Translations under genes and position numbers: made by a program
DNA from: Salinivenus sp.
GTDB taxonomy: Bacteria; Bacteroidota; Rhodothermia; Rhodothermales; Salinibacteraceae
Length of the DNA stretch: 64,000 nt
Assembly: GCA_018609755.1 (NCBI GenBank)
Contig: JAHENZ010000229.1
Location: forward strand, 1-64,000
Reading direction: 5' to 3'
In this document: positions 1-7,487 of the stretch, piece after piece
How the letters are laid out: every line of letters begins with the position of its first letter
Position numbering within the stretch: position 1 is the first letter of the stretch
Notes under the pieces: generated by a model
What the model saw: only the letters and a program-made list of their open reading frames with translations
Databases searched by the model: none
Told to the model about the DNA's origin: nothing

Positions 1-132
1 GAAACCCCTTTTCGCATTCGGCTTCTTTCAGTCCTGCCCTCACGGGCAGCGCCTTGCCTTCTGCTAATGATTCCTTACGACTTGGCTCACTCGGGACTTT
101 CACCCTCCAGCCTGTGAGTATGCATGGCACAC
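1..132 (-). mobile_element. 5' portion of a probable group II intron (truncated by the window edge)
   Basis: Minus strand from 132 reads GTGTGCCATGCATACTCACAGGCTGGAGGGTGAAAGTCCCGAG...AGCAGAAGGCAAGGCGCTGCCCGTGAGGGCAGGACTGAAAGAAGCC. It has a GUGYG 5' end and domain I-like strings (GGAGGGTGAAAGTCC; GCAAGG...CCGTGAGG...CTGAA(A/G)GAAGCC) typical of bacterial group II introns. No intron-encoded protein is visible in the window. Confidence 0.68.
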
Positions 133-133
133 A

Positions 134-168
134 TAAAAAAGCCCACCGCCGGCGAACCGACGGTGGGC
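134..168 (-). terminator. Rho-independent terminator of the xanthorhodopsin gene
   Basis: Hairpin GCCCACCG(CCGGCGAACCGA)CGGTGGGC at 141-168 with A6 at 135-140, i.e. a T-tract when read on the minus strand. Confidence 0.85.
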
Positions 169-203
169 CTACGGGAGCACAGTCCCGGAGAATGAGAAAT
201 CGT

Positions 204-1028
204 CTAGGCACTAGCAGTAACCGGCTCCGAATACTCGCCGACATCGAAGCCCTCTTCGATGGACTTCTGACGGGCGATGTTGTAGATCAGCACGCCGTAT
301 CCAGCCTTCGCCAGCACGTCGGCAATGGTATAGCCAACCTGGATCGCCGCAATCGTGCCCGGCGTCTCGGTTGGGTATCCACTAAAGGCCATCGGCACCA
401 TGTACACGAGGGGATAGAAGCCCCACGTGAAAAGCAGAAGCAGGCGGGCATTGCCCAACAGCGTCGCGACCTCGCTCGACTGTTTCTGTATCGTGTCCCC
501 TAGCTCCGTAAATAGAACGTAGAGCAAGTAGAGGAACGGAAGGGTGCTGAGGAAGCCCCAAAGACCGCGGGTGCCGAAGAAGCTGGCATCACCGCTAATC
601 TCACCGGGGTACCCGAGTGCGATCATGAGCGCAGCAGCAAAGCCAAGTTTGAAGGCCATCCAGCCACTTTCTCCTTTCGGCAAGTCCATCACGAGAACCA
701 GCTCCACGGTGAGCAGAGGGACCGTGAGGAGCCAGTCGACGTACCGGTACGCGTCATTGAACGGTTCGCCAGTGGGCTCGTAGGCCCCCATCGATTGGTT
801 GAGTGCATACGCACCTTCCCAACTGTTGAAGATGCGAAAGTAGTGGTAGCCGGCAATGAAGACAACCAGCGCCGAGACCATCATCGAAATCCGATACTTC
901 GGCGCAAGGTTTTTCTGTGCCAGAACAAAGAAGACGAACGCCGCCGCCATCGTTGCGACGGTAAACGAGAACATGTTATAGACCAGCGAATACTGCGCTG
1001 GAGATAACGTAGGCAGTTCCTGTAGCAT
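204..1028 (-). CDS. xop: Xanthorhodopsin-type light-driven proton pump
   Basis: Seven-TM rhodopsin. RYVDWLLTVPLLTVE carries the DTE proton-pump residues, ADVLAKAGYG carries the retinal lysine, and GTRGLWGFLS matches the glycine-containing helix E segment of Salinibacter xanthorhodopsin. SD GGAGG precedes the ATG. Confidence 0.95.
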   Translation of the reverse strand: MLQELPTLSPAQYSLVYNMFSFTVATMAAAFVFFVLAQKNLAPKYRISMMVSALVVFIAGYHYFRIFNSWEGAYALNQSMGAYEPTGEPFNDAYRYVDWLLTVPLLTVELVLVMDLPKGESGWMAFKLGFAAALMIALGYPGEISGDASFFGTRGLWGFLSTLPFLYLLYVLFTELGDTIQKQSSEVATLLGNARLLLLFTWGFYPLVYMVPMAFSGYPTETPGTIAAIQVGYTIADVLAKAGYGVLIYNIARQKSIEEGFDVGEYSEPVTASA

Positions 1029-1064
1029 AAGTGAGCCTCCGATTTATTTGGGTGATACTGTGAC

Positions 1065-1118
1065 GTAGAATTTCTGCTCTAGGGGACTGTCCCCCAGTGA
1101 CAAGTACGAAAATTCTAC
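1065..1118. promoter_or_regulatory. Nested inverted repeats in the xop leader
   Basis: GTAGAATTT (1065-1073) / AAATTCTAC (1110-1118) encloses GGGGAC (1082-1087) / GTCCCC (1089-1094). Confidence 0.5.
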
Positions 1119-1278
1119 ATGGGTGAATCCGAGAATCAGGACAGAAAAGCGCTTCGATACGTCCACTATCGAGCGATTCTGCCCGAAACCGGACCTCTAT
1201 ATCTCACCACCCAATATAATTGGTGACGGAGACGGCACCAATTTGAATCGACGATATTCCCCTCTGGAATTGTAAGCA

Positions 1279-1323
1279 GTGGGTTATAAGTCCCCTCATC
1301 GGTGGGTTATAAGTCCCCCATCG
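1279..1323. repeat. Two-copy direct repeat, GTGGGTTATAAGTCCCC(T/C)CATCG type
   Basis: 1279-1301 GTGGGTTATAAGTCCCCTCATCG and 1302-1323 GTGGGTTATAAGTCCCCCATCG, head to tail. Confidence 0.85.
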
Positions 1324-1445
1324 GTGCATTCTGTGCTGATATCTCTTTTGATATTGCCTTTGTGATCTGTGTAGGGCCCTCGCATAGTGGGCCTGTCGAC
1401 GATGTCCACATCCCCGCGTGTAAATCGATGTCGTTGGAAACGATC

Positions 1446-2207
1446 CTACGACAGAGGGGCAGAAGACCGTTGGCGCTGTAGCTCTTTCAGCGAGTCGTGT
1501 GAGCCAAAGAGAAGGAGGAGGATACCCTTTACGACTAGGCAATTCGTGACGAAGAAAAACGTGGCCTCTTCGAGCGGGAGACCAAAGGGCGCAATTCCGA
1601 GCGTGAACGTATCTGCGATCGTCCAGATACCAGACGCGATTGCCGTCGCGTCGGCCACCCAGAGGTAGACGGTGGGGATCCCGATTGCGTACAACAGCAC
1701 CGATCGGTGGGCCCAGAGCGTTTCGCCGTCGTAGATCCACATGCCGGTTAGGAGAGGGGCGGCCCAGGTGAGAATGAGCCCCAGGTACACCCCGTTCGCT
1801 GCATCCGCCAGCAGGAGTCCAAGGCCGAGCAGGGAGAGAGCTCCAAACAGCATTGTGCCAATCCATCTCCCAAAGACGGACCGAGGGTTCGGCGCTGGGT
1901 CTCGGCGAGCAAGATACTGAAAGGTAAAGAGACCGGTGAGGATTGGTTGGAGAAGAAAGAATGCGTACTCTTCTATGGGTACGTATCCGATTGTGGCGAG
2001 GACCCGATCCGGTCCGTACCACCACACCTCCCGCGCCACGAGGTAATTGTCCCACGGCGCGGTGTAGGTAAATGCGATCCCACAGACCAGTGGCAAGGCC
2101 CACCGTGCCCGCCATCCGCCCAGGGACGAGAGCGATTCCGGAAGCGTTGCCCACAGAAATACGATTGGGGGCAACAGGAAAATAAGGTGGAATGTCGCGT
2201 ACGACAT
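1446..2207 (-). CDS. crtYcd: Lycopene cyclase, fused CrtYc-CrtYd type
   Basis: Multi-TM protein with duplicated lycopene cyclase-domain motifs (FTYTAPWDNYLV...GYVPIEEYAFF and APFGLPLEEATFFFVTN). Confidence 0.85.
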   Translation of the reverse strand: MSYATFHLIFLLPPIVFLWATLPESLSSLGGWRARWALPLVCGIAFTYTAPWDNYLVAREVWWYGPDRVLATIGYVPIEEYAFFLLQPILTGLFTFQYLARRDPAPNPRSVFGRWIGTMLFGALSLLGLGLLLADAANGVYLGLILTWAAPLLTGMWIYDGETLWAHRSVLLYAIGIPTVYLWVADATAIASGIWTIADTFTLGIAPFGLPLEEATFFFVTNCLVVKGILLLLFGSHDSLKELQRQRSSAPLS

Positions 2208-2238
2208 AAGGCGGGTCGTTCTGTATGATCAAAAACGG

Positions 2239-3762
2239 CTACGCCAGGTCGGAGAGCATGACGCGAGCAGCATTCCGACCCGAGGCTCCCATGATGCCCC
2301 CACCCGGATGTGTGCTCGCTCCTGTGAGGTACAGCTCCTCAACTGGCCCCTTGTAAGACGACAGCCCCAATGCCGGCCGCCCAGCAAACATCTGGTCGAG
2401 GCTCATTTCCAAATGCATCACGTTGCCGCGAAAGAGGCCGAGGTGCCGCTCCAGCCACTCGGGGTGTTGGAAGAGCTGGCCGACGATGTGGTCGCGAATG
2501 CCCGGGGCGTACTCCTCAAACTGGGAGATGAGGCGGTCCGCCACAGTGTCAGCGACATCGGCCCACTGTTTGTCGTCCGTCATTTCATACGGGAAGTACT
2601 GCCCCCAGAGCCAGAGCACTTCACCACCCGCAGGCGCCAGGGTCTCGTCCGCCGCGCTGAACGTCATGGCCACGAGCGGAGGGTCGGTGGCCGGTCGTTT
2701 GCTGAGGTAATCACCGTAGGCGGTGTGCAGTTGGTCGAGGTCACGACAAAGCAGCTGGAGTCCGGTCCGTGCTTCGTCTCCAGGATGGGCCGTGTATTCC
2801 ACCGGTTGATCGAGCGCCAAGCGGAGCATCGCCCCGAACCCGTTTCCGATGCGGAGGCCATCCGCACGATCCGGCCGATACTCGGCGGGAAGAAGGTGAT
2901 CGAAGGTTTCCTTGGCATGTGTGGCAGCGCACACTGCGCGACTCGTGTAGATCTGGCCATTGACACGGACGCCCGTCGCTCGACCGTCCTCGACGAGAAT
3001 TTCCTCCACCGGAGCGCCCGTAACCACCTCACCACCATGGGCTTCAATGTGTCGACGGAGGGACTGGGTGAGTTCGCCGGATCCTCCTTCTGGGCGGGCA
3101 ACGCCTCCCTCATGGTAGAGTGCATGCCAGAGGGCAAAGGGACCGGTCAAAGGTTCCGTCGGGGGCGGTCCCGACTGTGCCGCCATCCACGCGATCAGCG
3201 TTTGTAGCTTCTCCTCCTCGAAGTACGACTTAACGACATGCTCGTACGGCCGAAGAATGTGCCGAAGCTCTTCGTACCAGGGGAGGGGAGTGGACTCCCC
3301 AAACACCATCCGCTTTCCGATTTGCCAGGGGGTAGGGGCAGCAAGGAAGAGATCCCGCATCGTGCGAGCAAAGCCCTGCCAGTCCTTCACGAATCGATAG
3401 TACGCTTCCCCTTCGCCCGGAAACAGCGACTCGATGTGATGTGCCGTACGATCAAGGTCACGGTAGATGAACACGGCATCCCCATCTGGAAATGGCGCCG
3501 TGAACATCGGGTCTAAGTCGATATAGTTGAGGCCGTAATTATCCAGTTCAAGTTCCTCAACCACCGGCGTTTGGCGAATGAGGATGTGTGCACTGCCGCC
3601 GAGATCAATCTGGTAGCCGGGGATCAACTCCTTCGTTGAAACGGCCCCGCCGACGATGTCCCGTCGCTCGAATACAGCCACACGAAATCCTGCTTGGGCC
3701 AAATACGCAGAGGAGATCAGGCCGTTGTGCCCCGCACCGATTGTGATTACGTCGTATTCCAT
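2239..3762 (-). CDS. FAD-dependent carotenoid oxidoreductase, CrtO-like ketolase / phytoene desaturase superfamily
   Basis: N-terminal dinucleotide-binding motif [37 protein letters not shown] and C-terminal [23 protein letters not shown]. Genomic context beside lycopene cyclase and xanthorhodopsin. Confidence 0.8.
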   Translation of the reverse strand: MEYDVITIGAGHNGLISSAYLAQAGFRVAVFERRDIVGGAVSTKELIPGYQIDLGGSAHILIRQTPVVEELELDNYGLNYIDLDPMFTAPFPDGDAVFIYRDLDRTAHHIESLFPGEGEAYYRFVKDWQGFARTMRDLFLAAPTPWQIGKRMVFGESTPLPWYEELRHILRPYEHVVKSYFEEEKLQTLIAWMAAQSGPPPTEPLTGPFALWHALYHEGGVARPEGGSGELTQSLRRHIEAHGGEVVTGAPVEEILVEDGRATGVRVNGQIYTSRAVCAATHAKETFDHLLPAEYRPDRADGLRIGNGFGAMLRLALDQPVEYTAHPGDEARTGLQLLCRDLDQLHTAYGDYLSKRPATDPPLVAMTFSAADETLAPAGGEVLWLWGQYFPYEMTDDKQWADVADTVADRLISQFEEYAPGIRDHIVGQLFQHPEWLERHLGLFRGNVMHLEMSLDQMFAGRPALGLSSYKGPVEELYLTGASTHPGGGIMGASGRNAARVMLSDLA

Positions 3763-3915
3763 GGATGGCGGGCCCTTAGATGATGAGTCAAGACGTCAGA
3801 CTACGAATATGCGAAGGCGATTCTCCGAATCGAAGGCAAGAACGTCATTTTCACGCCCCGACCCCAAGAATTTCCGAAACCGTTGAGGCCGTCAGGCGTG
3901 GACATTAAGCAACGG

Positions 3916-3954
3916 TGAAGCACGATCGCATCCCTCGGTCGTCGTCGTGCTTCA
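3916..3954. other. Intergenic hairpin (10 bp perfect stem)
   Basis: TGAAGCACGA (3916-3925) / TCGTGCTTCA (3945-3954), followed by TCTTTC. Confidence 0.5.
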
Positions 3955-4079
3955 TCTTTCATACAGTACTCAGCCTTACTGTACAAAATTCCTCTTTGGA
4001 AATCGTCCACTGGTGCGAGTGGTGGGTTGAGCGTTGCAATCCCTTCCTGACTTGAGACACGACGGCAGGCATCCAATTT

Positions 4080-4310
4080 ATGAACTGGATTTACCAAGTA
4101 CTCAGCTTCTTTGTGGCCTTTGGTCCGGTCATTCTCGGAACGTTGCTCTGGCACTTCATCTGGAGTGACGATTCCGATTCGTCAGGAGGACCTCCGGGGG
4201 GACCGCAATGGCACCCCGCTCCCCCACCGCCGTCGATCTCGGGCGACCGCTTGCCCCGTCATGATCGTCCGGTTCGCACGCCGGACGTTCCCACCCGCGA
4301 CCACGCGTAA
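4080..4310 (+). CDS. Small hypothetical membrane protein
   Basis: Short ORF with one N-terminal TM segment (WIYQVLSFFVAFGPVILGTLLWHFIW) directly upstream of the cyclase-family gene. Confidence 0.45.
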   Translation: MNWIYQVLSFFVAFGPVILGTLLWHFIWSDDSDSSGGPPGGPQWHPAPPPPSISGDRLPRHDRPVRTPDVPTRDHA

Positions 4311-4325
4311 TGACCTGCGGAGCAC

Positions 4326-4952
4326 ATGCGGTTGATTGATATTTCCGAGGGACTTTCACCTACCATTGCCACTTGGCCCGGGGACGAGCCCTTCCGTTGG
4401 TCGTGGACCGATCAGCTGGATGCGGGAGGATCCGTGAATCTTGGGGCGTTTAGCCAGAGTACTCACACCGGCACCCACGTCGACGCTCCGCTCCACGTCC
4501 GGACAGACGGGGAAGGTACAGAGGCCTTCGATCTGGAGACGTTTGTCGGGCCCGCAGAGGTGATCGACGTAACACAGGCCGATGCCATTCGGCCGTCGCA
4601 CGTCCGAGATGTCTCCACCGGTCGCGTGTTGTTCAAAACGTCCGCCGTCGCGCGGGCCTCAGACGAATGGCCGGACCGCATCACGCCAATCCTGCCGTCC
4701 GCGGTATCGGCACTGGCGGAGCAAGGGGTAGAACTGATCGGTACCGATGCTCCCTCCGTCGATCCACTCGATAGCAAAGAGCTGTTGGCGCATCACGCGC
4801 TCATCGACGCCCGCATCCGCAATCTGGAAGGCCTTGCGTTGGCAGACGTCTCGAAGGGGAAATACCGACTGCTGGCTCTTCCCCTAAAGCTGGAGGGAGC
4901 AGATGCCGCCCCCGTTCGGGCCGTGCTCGTAGATGCCGAGAACGACCCGTAG
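4326..4952 (+). CDS. Cyclase family protein / arylformamidase (KynB-like)
   Basis: MRLIDISEGLSPTIATWPGD...STHTGTHVDAPLH: HxGTHxDxPxH metal-binding motif of the cyclase (PF04199-type) family. Confidence 0.85.
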   Translation: MRLIDISEGLSPTIATWPGDEPFRWSWTDQLDAGGSVNLGAFSQSTHTGTHVDAPLHVRTDGEGTEAFDLETFVGPAEVIDVTQADAIRPSHVRDVSTGRVLFKTSAVARASDEWPDRITPILPSAVSALAEQGVELIGTDAPSVDPLDSKELLAHHALIDARIRNLEGLALADVSKGKYRLLALPLKLEGADAAPVRAVLVDAENDP

Positions 4953-5028
4953 TTTTCAGTGCTGGCCTGGCATCATTTTCGTTGTGAATTTCCTGTTCGC
5001 CGATTCTCGAAACCGACCTACGCTCTTT

Positions 5029-6252
5029 ATGGATCTCTTCAACCGTGATGAGCTTCGGCGTCTTGCAGAGTTGCAGGGCGACGTGTGCATTTCCCTATAT
5101 CTGCCAACCTACCGAAACGAGTCAGATTGGTCTCAAAATACGACCCGTCTCAAAAATCTACTCCGAGAAGCCCGAGATCAACTTCGGAATCAGGATTATC
5201 GAGAAGACCTGATTGACGACATTCTTGCCGATGCCCGTCAACTTCTTGACCGGCCGGGATTTTGGCGTCAGAGCATTGGGGACGGGCTTGCCGTTTTTAT
5301 CACCCCCGACTCTACCGAGCGTTTTCGGTTGCCGTTGTCGTTCGATGAGCTTGCTATTGTCGGCGATCGGTTTCACCTGAAACCGCTTTTCCCCCTCATT
5401 GCTGCAAATAATCGGTTCTACCTTCTGGCACTGAGTCAGAATGACGTTCGGCTATATCAGGGCACCCATCAGTCCGTGAGCGAAATCCAGAAGGCTGAGA
5501 TTCCGTCGGACATTGTTGAGGCCCTGCAACAGACCGAGGATTCAGAGCAGCAACTCCAGTCGCACGTGCAGAACCGCGCCTCGGACCCTGATGGTCAACG
5601 GGTCGACGCGGCCTTCCACGGACATGGTGGTGGAGGCAACTCCGATGACATGAGCGGGGAGCCGCAGGACGAATTGAAACGCTTCTTGCGTGAGGTGGAC
5701 GAGAACGTGGCGGATTACATCAGTGGAGAAGAGGTCCCACTGGTTTTGGCGGGCGTTTCAGAATATCTCCCGCTGTACCGAGACGTCAACAGTTATCCTC
5801 AGCTCATTGAGGATGATCTCGTGGCCGGTAATCCAGAATCCCTGGACATAAAGGAGCTTCACCGGAAGGCATGGGAAATTGTGGAACCGGTGTTCATGGA
5901 AAAGGAAGAGTCGGAGCTGGATCGTTTCGAGCAGCTCTATTATCAGAACGAGGACATGGCGTCCGACGATTTCCACGAGATTATTCCGGGATGCGCGTAT
6001 AGTCGCGTCGACACGCTGTTCGTTCCGGTCGGAGAGTATCGGTGGGGCCGGTTTGACGCAGACACAAATACGGTGGAGGTCCACGAAGAGCAGAAGCCAG
6101 GAGACGGCGACCTTCTCAATTACGCAGCTGTGACTGCGTACCTGAACGGTGCCACCATTCACGCACTCAACCCCGAAAAGATGCCAGGAGGGAGGAGTAT
6201 TGCGGCAACGTTCCGTTATCAGGCTGACGTATCGGCAGTTGAGAGCGGATAA
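5029..6252 (+). CDS. Bacterial archaeo-eukaryotic release factor (baeRF)-like protein
   Basis: MDLFNRDELRRLAELQGDVCISLYLPTYRN...TRLKNLLREA N-terminus and a later VPLVLAGVSEYLPLYR segment resemble baeRF family proteins. The start was trimmed from the ORF at 4933. Confidence 0.6.
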   Translation: MDLFNRDELRRLAELQGDVCISLYLPTYRNESDWSQNTTRLKNLLREARDQLRNQDYREDLIDDILADARQLLDRPGFWRQSIGDGLAVFITPDSTERFRLPLSFDELAIVGDRFHLKPLFPLIAANNRFYLLALSQNDVRLYQGTHQSVSEIQKAEIPSDIVEALQQTEDSEQQLQSHVQNRASDPDGQRVDAAFHGHGGGGNSDDMSGEPQDELKRFLREVDENVADYISGEEVPLVLAGVSEYLPLYRDVNSYPQLIEDDLVAGNPESLDIKELHRKAWEIVEPVFMEKEESELDRFEQLYYQNEDMASDDFHEIIPGCAYSRVDTLFVPVGEYRWGRFDADTNTVEVHEEQKPGDGDLLNYAAVTAYLNGATIHALNPEKMPGGRSIAATFRYQADVSAVESG

Positions 6253-6286
6253 TCCGAATGGAGTCGTATCTTGCTTGACTCATCAG

Positions 6287-6323
6287 AAAGGCCTCCTCCG
6301 ATTCACCCGGAGGGGGCCTTTTA
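6287..6323 (+). terminator. Rho-independent terminator
   Basis: AAAGGCCTCCTCCG ... CGGAGGGGGCCTTTT, hairpin plus T-run just after the baeRF-like gene. Confidence 0.8.
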
Positions 6324-6374
6324 TGTTGTGAGTCACTCTTCAGGGGGAGGAAGCTCTCCGTGGGCACTAAACTC

Positions 6375-6444
6375 GTGATAACACATATTACTGAGAGTTG
6401 ACTTGCTAATCCCCATCCTCTATATTGATAATGCATGTTATCAC
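6375..6444 (+). promoter_or_regulatory. Sigma70-like promoter flanked by inverted operator-like half-sites
   Basis: TTGACT (6398-6403), 17 bp spacer, TATATT (6421-6426). GTGATAACA (6375-6383) and its inverse TGTTATCAC (6436-6444) flank it. TGATAA-TGCATG-TTATCA dyad at 6426-6443. Confidence 0.55.
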
Positions 6445-6470
6445 TAATACATGCCGTACCTAGTCCACCA

Positions 6471-7361
6471 ATGCCGATAATAAGCCAGTTCTTAGACCAG
6501 TTTAGCTCTGAAAACACCCGACGGGCGTACGGCACGGATCTTCGGCACTTCTTTCAGGAACTGGGGATGATGAACGAGTCCAGTCCGAAATTTACGCACA
6601 TTGAGACTCGCCACATAGAATCGTATCTGGAGTCTTTGCAAGACTCGGATCTATCCACGGCGACGGTTCGCCGGCGAATGGCTGCTACGAGACGCTTCTT
6701 CGACTGGCTCGTGGAAGAGGGACACGTGTCCTCGAACCCGTGCCGGTCGGCGTCTCTGTCCGTGGAGACCCCTGATCGGACAGACGCTACAGTTCTTTCG
6801 AAAGAGGAGCTCCAATCGATTCTTAGTGCAACGGACGATGATTCGCCACCTGGAGTTCGCGATCGTGCGCTCATTTTGCTCATCCTGTACGGAGCACTTC
6901 GACGCAGCGAGGTCGCGCCTCTAGACGTAGATGACATCCGACCATTGGGACGACACTGGGTCATTGATCTGCCGAGACACGCCCAAACGACGGGGGGATA
7001 CGTCAAGATTCCAGATCAGGCGGCCGATGCCGTTCAGCAACTGGTCGACATTTACGGCGAAGGGTCTGGGCCACTCTGGCGATCGTTCAGCAATCGCAAC
7101 TGGGGAAAACGCATGAGTGCAGATGCGATTTACAAACGTGTTCGCAATCTCGGGCGTGAAGCGGGGCTTGAGAGCGTGAACATACAAATGCTTCGGCGCT
7201 CCGCGCTCCGCCTCGCGTCGAAGTCCGGCGCGTCTCTTGGGCAGATCCGAGATCACGCCCGATTGGATCGAGAGTCCTCTGCCATCGAGTACGTCGACGA
7301 GGAAGACGCAACTTCACGGCTGAGATCCACTGCAGCGGACTTTCTGGAGATAAGTGTTTAA
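6471..7361 (+). CDS. Tyrosine recombinase-like protein with degenerate active site
   Basis: SAM-like N-terminal core (SQFLDQFSSENTRRAYGTDLRHFFQELG) and catalytic fold (LILYGALRRSEVAPL; IQMLRRSALRLASKSGASLGQIRDHARLDRESSAIEYV). Xer/phage integrase family. Confidence 0.85.
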   Translation: MPIISQFLDQFSSENTRRAYGTDLRHFFQELGMMNESSPKFTHIETRHIESYLESLQDSDLSTATVRRRMAATRRFFDWLVEEGHVSSNPCRSASLSVETPDRTDATVLSKEELQSILSATDDDSPPGVRDRALILLILYGALRRSEVAPLDVDDIRPLGRHWVIDLPRHAQTTGGYVKIPDQAADAVQQLVDIYGEGSGPLWRSFSNRNWGKRMSADAIYKRVRNLGREAGLESVNIQMLRRSALRLASKSGASLGQIRDHARLDRESSAIEYVDEEDATSRLRSTAADFLEISV

Positions 7362-7402
7362 ACACATAGTGCGTTACTCATGCCGTAATACCCGGTAAAC
7401 TG

Positions 7403-7430
7403 ACGAAACAAAATAAACGTTTTGTTTCGT
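7403..7430. other. 28 bp 11-6-11 perfect inverted repeat, candidate recombinase core site or operator
   Basis: ACGAAACAAAA (7403-7413) TAAACG (7414-7419) TTTTGTTTCGT (7420-7430). Confidence 0.6.
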
Positions 7431-7487
7431 TCATAAACGAGGATATCATCCACCTGCAGAGGCCCACGAATCTGCTTTTTCCGCCAT

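Noticed and set aside
1279-1323. Possible CRISPR-like repeats
   Set aside because: Only two directly abutting units, no spacers and no cas genes.
1204-2232. 342 aa minus-strand ORF
   Set aside because: Out-of-frame overlap with the clearly supported lycopene cyclase.
7403-7430. Palindrome as a Rho-independent terminator of the first recombinase
   Set aside because: Stem is AT-rich and not followed by a T-tract on either strand; site geometry fits a protein-binding or recombination site better.
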